This document shows positions 26,372 through 35,387 of a stretch of DNA of 64,000 nucleotides, piece by piece. The notes under the pieces are model-generated. The model saw only the letters and a list, made by a program, of their open reading frames with translations, was not told where the DNA came from and made no database searches. The stretch is taken from the NCBI GenBank assembly GCA_016787575.1, contig JAEUUO010000009.1, positions 62,001-126,000 of the forward strand, given 5' to 3'. Source of the DNA: Saprospiraceae bacterium (lineage in GTDB: Bacteria; Bacteroidota; Bacteroidia; Chitinophagales; Saprospiraceae). Position 1 is the stretch's first letter; every line of letters begins with the position of its first letter. A program made the position numbers and the translations under genes.

Positions 26372-27303
26372 AATTAAGAAATATGAAATACCTGATTTTA
26401 ACTGTGTTTTTGTTTTTAGAATTCAGCGCATGTAAATCCTTAAAAAAAGGTTGGGATAATTTAAATTTATTTCCTGTTAGCCAAGATGTGGAATTAGGTA
26501 AACAGGTCTATGGAGAAATCATTGCAAATGAAAAGGACTTTCCTAAGTTACCAGAGTCAGGAAATGAGGAGTTGTATAAATACATTAACGCCATTGTACA
26601 GAAAATACTTTTAACAGGAAAAGTTGATTATGCCAAAGATTTTCCCTGGAAGATTACAATTATAAACGATCCCAAAACACAAAATGCATTTGCAACGCCA
26701 GGTGGATACATATTTATATATACCGGACTTTTAAAATTTTTAGATTCTGAAGATCAATTGGCCGGTGTGCTTGGTCATGAAATTGCACATGCAGCAAATA
26801 GACACAGTACCAAACAGTTAACCAAAATTGTTGGATTGCAAGTTCTGGCGGATGCTGCATTGGGGAATAAGGAAACCATCAAACAAGTTGCAACAGCTTT
26901 AATTGGTTTAAGTTTCAGCAGGGCTCATGAAACACAGGCAGATACTTTTTCTGTAATTTATTTGTGTCAGACAGATTATAATGCAAATGGAGCTTCAGGT
27001 TTTTTTAAGAAGATAAAAGGGCAAGGATCACAACCGAGTTGGCTGAGCACACATCCAAATCCAGCAAACCGGATAGAATCCATAGATGGAAAACAAAAAG
27101 CTATGGGATGTAAAGGAAATCAGTCGTATGAAAAGGCCTATGCAAAAATGAAAGCATTGCTGGATAAAATCAATCCTCCAATTTTACCTGAAGAGAAGAC
27201 CATTCCAAATACGAATGCGAATTCAACAAAGAAGGAAAGCAAAACACCTCCACCGGATACTACTGTACAGAATAAAAACAAGGTGTTGACAAAACCGAAG
27301 TAA
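26368..27303 (+). CDS. M48-family metalloprotease lipoprotein
   Basis: The 311-residue protein has a lipoprotein signal (FLFLEFSAC, Cys22) and an M48 domain: FATPGGYIFIYTGLLKFL, then zinc motif HEIAH at 137-141 and a third ligand Glu near 193 in RAHETQADTFSVIYL. It ends WLSTHPNPANRIESI and a low-complexity Pro/Lys tail. It resembles BepA/LoiP-type periplasmic proteases that trim misfolded outer-membrane proteins. The ATG at 26368 overlaps the previous stop by 4 bp; an alternative ATG at 26383 is also possible. Confidence 0.88.
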   Translation: MKLRNMKYLILTVFLFLEFSACKSLKKGWDNLNLFPVSQDVELGKQVYGEIIANEKDFPKLPESGNEELYKYINAIVQKILLTGKVDYAKDFPWKITIINDPKTQNAFATPGGYIFIYTGLLKFLDSEDQLAGVLGHEIAHAANRHSTKQLTKIVGLQVLADAALGNKETIKQVATALIGLSFSRAHETQADTFSVIYLCQTDYNANGASGFFKKIKGQGSQPSWLSTHPNPANRIESIDGKQKAMGCKGNQSYEKAYAKMKALLDKINPPILPEEKTIPNTNANSTKKESKTPPPDTTVQNKNKVLTKPK

Positions 27304-27320
27304 TGGGGGGAAGAAGCCTA

Positions 27321-27704
27321 GGAAATGCTGCAATTTTCCAATTTTCCAATTCTACAATGTAAAGAGTCTATAGAAAGGAAGTCTGTAGTCTTTAGGAAAT
27401 GCTGCAATTTTCCAATTTTCCAATTCTACAATGTAAAGTCTATAGAAAGGAAGTCTATAGTCTATAGGAAATACTGCAATTTTCCAATTTTCCAATTCTA
27501 CAATGTAAAGAGTCTATAGAAATGAAGTCTGTAGTCTTTAGGAAATGTTGCGATTTTCCAATTCTTCAATTCTACAATGTAAAGAGTCTATAGAAAGGAA
27601 GTCTGTAGTCTATAGGAAATGCTGCAATTTTCCAATTTTCCAATTCTACAATGTAAAGAGTCTATAGAAAGGAAGTCTGTAGTCTATAGGAAATGCTGCA
27701 ATTT
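27321..27704. repeat. Tandem repeat, 74-bp unit, about 5.2 copies
   Basis: Units begin with GGAAATGCTGCAATTTTCC at 27321, 27395, 27467, 27541 and 27615, with a partial sixth at 27689. Four are 74 bp and the second is 72 bp (2-nt deletion). The units differ at only a few sites. There are no unique spacers, so it is not a CRISPR array. The short open frame through it is a by-product. It follows the M48 gene stop by 17 nt and precedes the SPFH gene's stop. Confidence 0.9.
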
Positions 27705-27720
27705 GCTTTTTAGATTTTAA

Positions 27721-27769
27721 CCTCTAGCTTCTAGCTTCTAGCCTCTAGCCTCTAGCCTTTAGCCTTTAG
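27721..27769. repeat. Heptamer repeat (CYTYTAG x7)
   Basis: Seven consecutive 7-nt units of the form C-Y-T-Y-T-A-G (CCTCTAG, CTTCTAG, CCTTTAG variants) run from 27721, followed by a T6 run. It directly follows the 74-bp tandem repeat. Such arrays are prone to length change. No function is visible. Confidence 0.85.
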
Positions 27770-27785
27770 CCTTTTTTCCGACTCG

Positions 27786-28709
27786 CTATTTCGAATCCAA
27801 AATTACCGGAGCATGCTTATCCATAACAATTACTTTTGCATTGCTTGAATTTACCAATCCCTGGTATGCTTTAATCCATTCGTATTGTAGTTGTTTATCG
27901 GTTAGGGTAGCATTTATAATTTTTTGATAATCGGCAATACCCTGTGCTTCTACGCGTTTACGCTCTGCTTCTTGTTTTTCTTTTTGTAGTACAAAGGTCA
28001 TTTTTTGTGCATCTTGCTCTGCACTGATTTTTTCCTCAATAGAGTTTCTAACTGATTCCGGCAAGGTAATATTTCTAACAAGTAATTGTTCGAGTTCCAT
28101 GCCTCGTGCTAAGAAGTCGGCTTCTATGCTTTTGTAAATGCGTTGTTGAAATTCATCTCTTTTGATAGAAAAAAGTTCAATTGCCTGATAATAAACAGCA
28201 TTGTCTCTTATTTTTGTTCGGGAGATTGGGCGTACAATTTTATCAACGTAATCAGAACCAATTTCCTGAATGATTCTTGGAGCCTCATTCTTTTTTAAAC
28301 GAAAAAGTACTGTTAGATCTATGACAACTTCTAATCCATCTGAGGTTAATACCCGAATTGCATCATCTCCTGATTTCATTCCTTCATCATGTACACCGCT
28401 CATAGTATAGTTTTGAGTTTTAACGTCGAGCCTCACAATATCCAATAAAGGATTGATAATATGCAAGCCACTTTCCAAAATATCAGGCTGCACTTTGCCA
28501 AACAATTTTTTAACCCCAATGCGTCCTGCATCAATTTGAATAACGGCAGAAAACAGAAATCCGAAAATAATCAGAGCTGCCCCGATGGCGCGAATGATTC
28601 GATTAAACCGGTTGATGGTGTTGTCCGGATTGCGAAGAAAAAAACTGACAAAAAGCAAGATAATTCCAATCGACATTAAAGCCATAGTATGTTTATTTTG
28701 ATTTAACAA
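27786..28709 (-). CDS. Prohibitin/SPFH-domain membrane protein
   Basis: The 307-residue protein has two N-terminal membrane helices (MALMSIGIILLFVSFF and IIRAIGAALIIFGFLFSAVI). An SPFH band-7 domain follows (GRIGVKKLFGKVQ, then GLEVVIDLTVLFRL, DKIVRPISRTKIRDNAVYY), then a coiled coil with EKISAEQDAQKMTFVLQKEK. Prohibitin-type proteins form large ring scaffolds in the membrane and can hold the FtsH protease. The start could be Met1 (28709) or Met9 (28685). Confidence 0.88.
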   Translation of the reverse strand: MLNQNKHTMALMSIGIILLFVSFFLRNPDNTINRFNRIIRAIGAALIIFGFLFSAVIQIDAGRIGVKKLFGKVQPDILESGLHIINPLLDIVRLDVKTQNYTMSGVHDEGMKSGDDAIRVLTSDGLEVVIDLTVLFRLKKNEAPRIIQEIGSDYVDKIVRPISRTKIRDNAVYYQAIELFSIKRDEFQQRIYKSIEADFLARGMELEQLLVRNITLPESVRNSIEEKISAEQDAQKMTFVLQKEKQEAERKRVEAQGIADYQKIINATLTDKQLQYEWIKAYQGLVNSSNAKVIVMDKHAPVILDSK

Positions 28710-28805
28710 CGCTAAGATAGTCCCAGGAGTTCCACAAAGTGCAAGATCAATTTGGATTAGGCTGATTGCTTTGGCTTACCTTTGGGTTTCTAATTAACAA
28801 GGCTT

Positions 28806-29945
28806 TTGAAAATTGCTGTAAATGCACGTTTTTTGATTCAAGGGAAACTTGAGGGGATTGGCTGGTATTCCTACCAGATTTTAAAAAATATAGTCGAAAG
28901 CCATCCGGAACATCAGTACATTTTCTTTTTTGACAGGAGCTACGATCCGGAGTTCATTTTCAATGATTCTGTAAAACCTGTTGTTTTACGACCTCCTGCC
29001 AGACATCCCTTTTTATGGTATTGGTGGTTTGAAAAGGCCTTGCCAAAAGCATTAAAAGTCTGTAATGCAGATGTTTTTTTTAGTCCGGATGCCTATTTAT
29101 CACTTTCTGTAGATATTCCGCAATATTTGGTTGTGCATGATTTAGCATATATTCATTATCCTGAGCAAGTTCCTTTTTTGGTTCGAATGTATTATCAATA
29201 TTTTGTTCCCAGACAAATTGAAAAAGCCAGGCATATTTTTGCTGTTTCAGAAGCAACGCGACAAGATATAGTCACTCGTTTTAATTGTGCGCCTGAAAAG
29301 ATCAGTATTGCATACAACGGCGTTCGTTCGTTATTTAAACCAATAAGCGAAGAAATACAAGAAGATGTTCGTGCACGTTACAGTCAATCAAAAAAATATT
29401 TTTTATTTGTTGGAGCGATTCATCCAAGAAAAAATGTAGCAAAGCTCATCCAGGCATTTGATTTATTTTGTTTAAAAACGAAAGCAGATTTTCAGTTATT
29501 AATTGTTGGAAGAAAGGCCTGGATGACAGATGAAACAGAAGCAGTTTGGCAAAACAGTCCAAATAAAAGTCGCATTCAATTTTATTCGTACATGGATACC
29601 GAGCAATTGGCTTTAGTAACTGCATCTGCATTTGCAGCAATCAATCCATCGTTATTGGAAGGATTTGGCGTTCCGGTTTTAGAAGCATTGAATTGTGATG
29701 TACCGGTATTGGTATCCAATTGTTTTTCTTTGCCAGAGGTAGCAGGACCAGGAGCTTATATTTTTGATCCAAATGATTTAGAAGATATTGCAATTGCTAT
29801 GATTCAATCGATTGATGATCCGAAACGTACGCAAAGAATTGAAGCAGGCGCCATACACCGTATGCAATTTAACTGGCAACACACCGCAGAACATATTTAT
29901 AATACGCTTATACAGGAGCATAAGGAGAAACATATAAAAAATTAA
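28806..29945 (+). CDS. GT4-family glycosyltransferase
   Basis: The 379-residue protein starts at a TTG (28806) and begins KIAVNARFLIQGKLEGIGWY, the GT4 acceptor loop. YLVVHDLAYIHYPEQVP and ARHIFAVSEATRQDI are typical of the N-terminal half. YFLFVGAIHPRKNVAKLIQAF opens the donor domain, and NPSLLEGFGVPVLEALNCDVP contains the EX7E donor-binding motif. It would transfer a sugar from a nucleotide donor onto a glycan or lipid. It lies alone between a divergent SPFH gene and the second conserved leader. Confidence 0.88.
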   Translation: MKIAVNARFLIQGKLEGIGWYSYQILKNIVESHPEHQYIFFFDRSYDPEFIFNDSVKPVVLRPPARHPFLWYWWFEKALPKALKVCNADVFFSPDAYLSLSVDIPQYLVVHDLAYIHYPEQVPFLVRMYYQYFVPRQIEKARHIFAVSEATRQDIVTRFNCAPEKISIAYNGVRSLFKPISEEIQEDVRARYSQSKKYFLFVGAIHPRKNVAKLIQAFDLFCLKTKADFQLLIVGRKAWMTDETEAVWQNSPNKSRIQFYSYMDTEQLALVTASAFAAINPSLLEGFGVPVLEALNCDVPVLVSNCFSLPEVAGPGAYIFDPNDLEDIAIAMIQSIDDPKRTQRIEAGAIHRMQFNWQHTAEHIYNTLIQEHKEKHIKN

Positions 29946-30009
29946 TTTAGGGAAATCTTAAACCCTTATAATCATTTATACCTTACCGAAAATATACTGA
30001 AATATTATT

Positions 30010-30209
30010 ATTTTCCAGATATGTTAATTTTTATTTTTTTTTAAAAATAATTGCAAAAAAGTTTGGAAAGTCATTTTTTTTTTTTATAAATTTGTATTAG
30101 GAGTTCGTTTCTGTGGATTTTTTATCAAAGAACTCAGAATTTTTCAATTTCAATATTCTTAATTCAGGTGATTTATTCTACCTAAAGGATGAGTTCCTTT
30201 AGTAGGTGC
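30010..30209 (+). promoter_or_regulatory. Conserved promoter-leader element, copy 2
   Basis: This is the second copy of the element at 10101-10300. It has a TTTG -33 box at 30062-30065, a 21-nt spacer containing a T12 run (30074-30085), and a TAAATTTG -7 box at 30087-30094. TTTTTCAATTTCAATATT starts at 30140. The hairpin CTAAAGGA/TCCTTTAG at 30182-30202 is fully Watson-Crick, and T6 follows at about 30212. The spacer is again 21 nt even though the T run is two longer than in copy 1. The downstream ATG lies about 510 nt away (30602), so the leader transcript may end at the hairpin or continue into the operon. Confidence 0.7.
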
Positions 30210-30601
30210 GGTTTTTTGTTTCCAAAGATTAAAGTGTTAAAGTAAGGCTTAATTGTTAGCCTCAATCATTTATAAGTATTATTTGTTAATCATGGCAAAA
30301 TAAAGGCATAGAATTGTCTAGGTGACTTGAGTAGAACATTTGTCTATTATATAGAAAGTAAACTTTAATTGAATAATAAGCTATTGTGAATAAATAAAAT
30401 TGCTTTTAAATTATTTGATCTTTTAAAATTTAAATCATGGAAATATTGGAATCACTTTTACCTGATTATTAATTCCAGAATAAGACAAATTGGAATTTGT
30501 TTATTCAGGCATGAGTAGTCTACATTCATACGAAATTCAACTATTTTATATTCAATTTGAAATGGTATGTCTATTAATTCACTTATTTTAAAACTTTGAT
30601 C
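30210..30601. other. Long untranslated region upstream of the 30602 gene, with a hairpin
   Basis: No coding frame is visible. At 30475-30509 an inverted repeat (GAATAA-G-ACAAA pairing with TTTGT-TTATTC, one bulged G, short loop) forms a strong hairpin about 95 nt before the ATG. The region could be a long 5-prime leader of the beta-helix operon, or it may hold its real promoter. Confidence 0.45.
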
Positions 30602-33427
30602 ATGAAGATATTTAATCTAATTATTTCTATCTTAGCTTTAAAAACCATACTAAGATTTTATTATTTAATTAGAAGGCTAAAAAGAATTGAAACAGTTTTT
30701 ACCACTCTTATTTTTTGCTTATTGATATCAATAACTATAAATTCACAATCTTCATTATGCTCCCAGTATGGAACAATTCCTGGAAATGCAATATATTTTA
30801 ACTCTAAAACAATTAGTTCACCTGAAACATACACAGACAAATATATTGTTGTAAATGGAGATTTGACAATTAATCACATTCTGGCAACTTTTACGCGTTG
30901 CACATTTAATATTTCATCGGGATCTCAGATATTTATTAATAGTGGTAAAAGATTAAGTTTATTTGGTTGTTTGATATTTTCATGCGGGGACACTCCATGG
31001 AATGGAGTTTATGTTAGTCCAAATGGTTTATTAATCTGCAGAAATGAATCTCAGAATAACACCATTATTGAAAATGCAAATAATGCAATAATACTACTTT
31101 CGAAATCGAAATTGACATTAGAATCTACTATTTTTACTAGAAATGACATATGCATTTATGTTTTTGGATCCCCGACTATTTTTAAATTTAAAGATAATAT
31201 TTTCTCAGGAGTTTTCTCTACATCATTATCCAATATTGGAATTAATTTAGATTGGTATAACAACACGAGTTTGCCAATATATAGTACTTTTGATGTTGAA
31301 GGTATCGCATCTGGAATAAATCAATTTATTGGCCTAAAATATGGAATACATGGTTTAAATTCAACAATAAAAATCCAGAATTGCCAATTTTCAAGATGTG
31401 AAAATGGCATTTCTAATTCATACCTTAAAGGGAAGGTAAATAATATAAAGGGGTTTGGAAAGGAATCAACTACTGCAACATTTATTAATAATAATGCATA
31501 TAATATATATATTGAAGGTGATTCCTATACAAGGATAACAGATTGTAAATTCTTCATTGATACAAGATTTAATGCTTCGGCGGGTATTCCAAATGTTACT
31601 GTAGCAAGGAATAAAAATAATGGGGGATCGACTTTAATAGAAAACAATAGTTTTATTGATGAATTATATTCTTCGACATATGCAGATGTTGGAATGAGTA
31701 ATACCGATCTATATATTTATTTCTGTCCTTCTCCTGGCGGATTTAAAATTGCGAATAATAGTTTTAAAGCAACAAATCATAGTCTATTTACAAAACATTT
31801 AATCGTTCAATGTTATGTGACATTATGTGATTTCATTTCAGCGGGAATTATATCTGACAATAATTTTGAGCTTAATAGTATTTATTGTGTAGATGTTGGA
31901 ATATCAGAAGAGGAACCAGAATATAGTAACGGTGAATTTAATTTTTGCTTGTCATGTACTCAATCACGATCTTTATTTATTGATTTATGTTACAATACAC
32001 TTATATCTGATAATACTTTCACAAAAGATGCAACTGGTGCTACTTCGACGGAGATCAATGGGGGTTCCCAAAATGTAAAATGCATTGGTAATACTTTTAA
32101 CGAAACAAACCGTTTACCATACTGTGACAATGTAGGCTTGAGGATAGTTGGGTCCTCACCGGAGGTTTGTAATAATTATTTTCTGGAAAATTTTGTGGGT
32201 TTGGATGCTTTATATCAATCTACAGGAACGAGAATTTCGTCCAATACATTTGATGGTAATTATACAGGAATTCATTATTTTAATATGGCCACAATTGGTG
32301 GGCAATTTCATAGAGGTAATAAATGGGAAAATGTTTTTGAAAGTGGGTATAAGTTAATTCATGATAACGGAAATTCATCCATTACACTATTAAATCAGTA
32401 TAAAATTGATCCAAATAACTACGGTACTTTGCAGCATTTTTGGCCTGGAACTTTTGCACCAAGTGAATTCGTTTTTCCTGAGCAGAGTGTTTTGCAAGCT
32501 TGTTCTTCAAATCCATTTGATCCTTATGGCCCTGAAATATTTAATAATCTACCTTATGGTCCAAGATGGGAAAGTTACTATTTTACCATTAGATATATGG
32601 AACAAGGTGGAAATTTTGAGGATTTAGGGTTTGAAACTTTATATGATTCTCTTTATAATTTACCAATATTCAAATTAATGCAAGTAGAAAAGGACATTAG
32701 TGAACTCTATTCGCAACTTAGTATTTACAATGATTCATTGCTAGAATTTGATTTAATAATGAAAGATGTGACAATTGAAATTGATGAACAAAAACTAAAT
32801 GTAATTGATGATTCTATTGAAACAGGATTTTCTCTGGATTCTTTGTATTATGTTCTTGATTCATTATATCTTATGAAGGAAAGTATTTATATACGTTTGT
32901 TAGAGGAAAGAAATGAAATTCTTGAGCAAATATATAGTCAAAATAATTCAATAACCACCTCCAGTGACCTTGAGATAAATAGAATCAATTTGAATAATAT
33001 CAAAATAAAATTGTTAAAAAATGAGTTACTTAGTTTCAATGATAGTACATTTCTTCGATCTGTGTCAGTAATTTGTGGATTAAATGAAGGAAATAATGAT
33101 GTTATTGCCAGATCTATTCTTAGAAGCTATTTTAATGTTGACCTACTTCCAAGTTTAGAATGCGTTGAAGAATCGTTAATTGATAATAAAAGTGATTCTA
33201 ATAAAATATTTAATAAGTTAGATGAACTCATTCACCCTAAAAAAGTAAATGGTGATATAAGTTTAAAGTCAATTGAAATATTTGATTTATTGTACAGGAA
33301 AGTGAATATATACAAGAGCTATGAAGAGTTAACAAATGCATTACTAATTCCTGGACTGTATATACTAAGGTATAATTTGAAAAATGGAGAATTAAAAACT
33401 ACCAAATTATGGTTACCAATAAATTAG
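30602..33427 (+). CDS. Large secreted beta-helix surface protein
   Basis: The ATG at 30602 follows a TTG that I reject. The 941-residue product has an extended basic N-terminus and a hydrophobic stretch (FTTLIFCLLISITINSQ), probably the signal peptide. Residues about 80-640 are right-handed beta-helix coils with repeated NN/GI patterns, for example IENANNAIILLSKSKLTLES, FSRCENGISNSYLKGKV, VCNNYFLENFVGLDALYQ and STFDGNYTGIHYFN-like turns. A helical segment follows (about 680-790, LMQVEKDISELYSQLSIY), then a T9SS-like tail (SIEIFDLLYRKVNIYKSYEE to KLWLPIN). It heads the operon behind leader copy 2. Confidence 0.8.
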   Translation: MKIFNLIISILALKTILRFYYLIRRLKRIETVFTTLIFCLLISITINSQSSLCSQYGTIPGNAIYFNSKTISSPETYTDKYIVVNGDLTINHILATFTRCTFNISSGSQIFINSGKRLSLFGCLIFSCGDTPWNGVYVSPNGLLICRNESQNNTIIENANNAIILLSKSKLTLESTIFTRNDICIYVFGSPTIFKFKDNIFSGVFSTSLSNIGINLDWYNNTSLPIYSTFDVEGIASGINQFIGLKYGIHGLNSTIKIQNCQFSRCENGISNSYLKGKVNNIKGFGKESTTATFINNNAYNIYIEGDSYTRITDCKFFIDTRFNASAGIPNVTVARNKNNGGSTLIENNSFIDELYSSTYADVGMSNTDLYIYFCPSPGGFKIANNSFKATNHSLFTKHLIVQCYVTLCDFISAGIISDNNFELNSIYCVDVGISEEEPEYSNGEFNFCLSCTQSRSLFIDLCYNTLISDNTFTKDATGATSTEINGGSQNVKCIGNTFNETNRLPYCDNVGLRIVGSSPEVCNNYFLENFVGLDALYQSTGTRISSNTFDGNYTGIHYFNMATIGGQFHRGNKWENVFESGYKLIHDNGNSSITLLNQYKIDPNNYGTLQHFWPGTFAPSEFVFPEQSVLQACSSNPFDPYGPEIFNNLPYGPRWESYYFTIRYMEQGGNFEDLGFETLYDSLYNLPIFKLMQVEKDISELYSQLSIYNDSLLEFDLIMKDVTIEIDEQKLNVIDDSIETGFSLDSLYYVLDSLYLMKESIYIRLLEERNEILEQIYSQNNSITTSSDLEINRINLNNIKIKLLKNELLSFNDSTFLRSVSVICGLNEGNNDVIARSILRSYFNVDLLPSLECVEESLIDNKSDSNKIFNKLDELIHPKKVNGDISLKSIEIFDLLYRKVNIYKSYEELTNALLIPGLYILRYNLKNGELKTTKLWLPIN

Positions 33428-34923
33428 TTTGCATTTTTTGTATTGCTTTTAATTTTTCATTTATTTTAAGCATAGCATCGCAGGGACATGCAATTAATTG
33501 GATATTAGGGTATGGTATCAACAACGATACAAGTTTTTATGGTAGGACAATTTTAAATTTTTCTAATCCTACTTTAGCAATAATTAGAAATTTTGGAGGA
33601 TTTAAATTTGAACTAGGATTTGAAAATAATTCTTTTTCGGATGACCTTGGAAAATTAAGATTTTTTTATGATGGATTTAGACTGGGAAATGCAATTGATT
33701 ACAATATCATTGAAAATGGGGATACTTTAAATCCAGGGAAAATTTGGCTTGCTTATCAAGGGGGATTTTACCCTATAAGTGATGCTTCAGTTTTTATACC
33801 CCCTTTGAAATTTGATAGTATATTAATGTTGATTCATTTACCGATTGATTTCTACAATGGTCAGCCTTACCCTTATTCTCCAAGTATTTATGAGACAAGA
33901 ATTAATATGAATTCAAATGGTGGAAAAGGTAAAGCTATTTCAAAGAACAAAGCTATATTTAAGGGCGATATTTCACCAATTGTCTTTGGCGGATGTCGGC
34001 ATTCAAATGGTAGAGACTGGTGGTTAATCTTCAAAAACAATCAAGGTCCAAAATACTATAAATTTCTTTACTCAAATTCTCAAATTTATAAAATTGATTC
34101 TCAAGAATTAGGGAGTTCAGTTATTGATTACTCGTCGGTTGGTAATGCAGTTTTCTCACAGGATGGGAAAAAATTTGTTAGGATTTCAAATCAAGATGGT
34201 ATCCAAATTTTTAATTTTGATAGATGCGATGGAAATTTGTCAAACTTTGTTCAAATTGAGAATGATTCCATAAAACCTTCATTTTGGGTAAATGTTGCAC
34301 TATCTGCCAATAATAGATTTTTATATGCATCAACAAACACGAAAATATTTCAATATGATTTAGAAGCTTCAAATATTCAAGCAAGTATGGAAATTGTCGG
34401 CAATTGGGATGGATTTATCTATGATAGATTTTTTACAACAAGTTTTTGTGATATGCAACTAGCTGCAGATGGAAAAATTTATATATCATGCGCAAGCGGA
34501 AATATTTTTTTGCATGTAATTAACGATCCAGATTTAAAAGGTAAAAGGTGTGATTTTCAATTACGAGCTGTTACTTTACCTAGCTATATTGCGTGCGGCT
34601 TGGGAAATTATCCAAACTACTTGCTTGGACCAGAGGAAGGTAGTATTTGTGATAGTTTAACGTCTAATAATAATATTTTCTATAATCATTATTTTAACGT
34701 TTATCCAAATCCTGCAAAAGATCTATTGCGTGTTGTGATTATAAAGGATAATCTACCAATTAATTATACTATTTATAATCAAACTGGTGATTTGTTGCAA
34801 AAAAGTAGTTGGGATAGGCAATTAGAATTCGATTTGAATATAGAGCGACTCCATAAGGGCCTTTATTTTTTGCAACTAAATTTTTTAGATGGAAGCGTTG
34901 TTAGGAAATTTGTTAAAAATTAG
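33409..34923 (+). CDS. Secreted beta-propeller-like protein with T9SS type A domain
   Basis: The ATG at 33409 overlaps the preceding gene by 19 nt, indicating coupling. A signal peptide (VCIFCIAFNFSFILSIASQ) is followed by GHAINWILGYGINNDTSFYG. WD40/propeller-like blades follow, with GNAVFSQDGKKFVRISNQDG, ANNRFLYASTNTKIFQYDLE and MQLAADGKIYISCASGNIFL. The C-terminal 80 residues hold FNVYPNPAKDLLRVVIIKDN and GLYFLQLNFLDGSVVRKFVK, a clear T9SS type A sorting domain. It may interact with the upstream beta-helix protein. Confidence 0.8.
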   Translation: MVTNKLVCIFCIAFNFSFILSIASQGHAINWILGYGINNDTSFYGRTILNFSNPTLAIIRNFGGFKFELGFENNSFSDDLGKLRFFYDGFRLGNAIDYNIIENGDTLNPGKIWLAYQGGFYPISDASVFIPPLKFDSILMLIHLPIDFYNGQPYPYSPSIYETRINMNSNGGKGKAISKNKAIFKGDISPIVFGGCRHSNGRDWWLIFKNNQGPKYYKFLYSNSQIYKIDSQELGSSVIDYSSVGNAVFSQDGKKFVRISNQDGIQIFNFDRCDGNLSNFVQIENDSIKPSFWVNVALSANNRFLYASTNTKIFQYDLEASNIQASMEIVGNWDGFIYDRFFTTSFCDMQLAADGKIYISCASGNIFLHVINDPDLKGKRCDFQLRAVTLPSYIACGLGNYPNYLLGPEEGSICDSLTSNNNIFYNHYFNVYPNPAKDLLRVVIIKDNLPINYTIYNQTGDLLQKSSWDRQLEFDLNIERLHKGLYFLQLNFLDGSVVRKFVKN

Positions 34924-35387
34924 GAAATGAACTCTTAAATTTGAATAATTTATTTTCTCTGGAATACTTATAAAAAAATGAAGGAAATATTTTATTTTAA
35001 TTGCAAGTTTAAATTTATATTATTATTACCCATTTTATTATTGCCAATTGAGGCATTACAACAATATGAAAGTCTAACTTGGGTTATAGGATAGGATAAT
35101 AAACATTGAAGTCTTTTAGTAGAAAAAAATTAAATTATAGGCAAGCTCAGGCCTCCGTTTACCTTCACCTCGCATTTTTATAAACAATCAGGTACAGCTA
35201 TTGAATTTAGTATTTAATAATTCTTAAACCTGGATTAAGAAGTTTTATAGATTCTCTTAATATAAATTGTATTGAAAGTCAATTTATAATAAATACATTT
35301 TCCCTGCATGTGTTAAAGCGCTTCCTGTTAATAAATTGAGAATAAATTCAGGAATAAAATTATTATGTTTGTCTAAAATTTATTCAA
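34924..35387. other. Intergenic stretch with remnants of a secreted-protein gene
   Basis: A short truncated frame lies at 34978-35094 (separate entry). The rest shows no good coding frame and no strong hairpin. The region probably holds the promoter of the 35388 gene, but no convincing boxes were found. Confidence 0.4.
34978..35094 (+). pseudogene. Truncated signal-peptide-bearing paralogue of the 33409 gene
   Basis: From the ATG at 34978 the frame reads MKEIFYFNCKFKFILLLP, then ILLLPIEALQQYESLTWVIG, and stops at TAG 35092-35094. The form hydrophobic leader then Q and TWVIG matches the leader and NWILGYG of the 33409 protein. The frame continues after the stop as DNKH, also compatible with GINND. 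This looks like the killed start of a second copy. It could instead be an unrelated small peptide. Confidence 0.4.

Noticed and set aside
27325-27519. Short plus-strand frame through the 74-bp repeat
   Set aside because: It follows the repeat (72-74 bp units), shows no protein features, and the unit is not a multiple of three.
27321-27704. Possible CRISPR array
   Set aside because: Units are head-to-tail with no unique spacers, and 74 bp is too long for a CRISPR repeat; no cas genes are in the window.
10101-30209. The two leaders as MITE or IS remnants
   Set aside because: No terminal inverted repeats or target duplications flank them, and each contains consensus promoter boxes upstream of genes with constant internal spacing.
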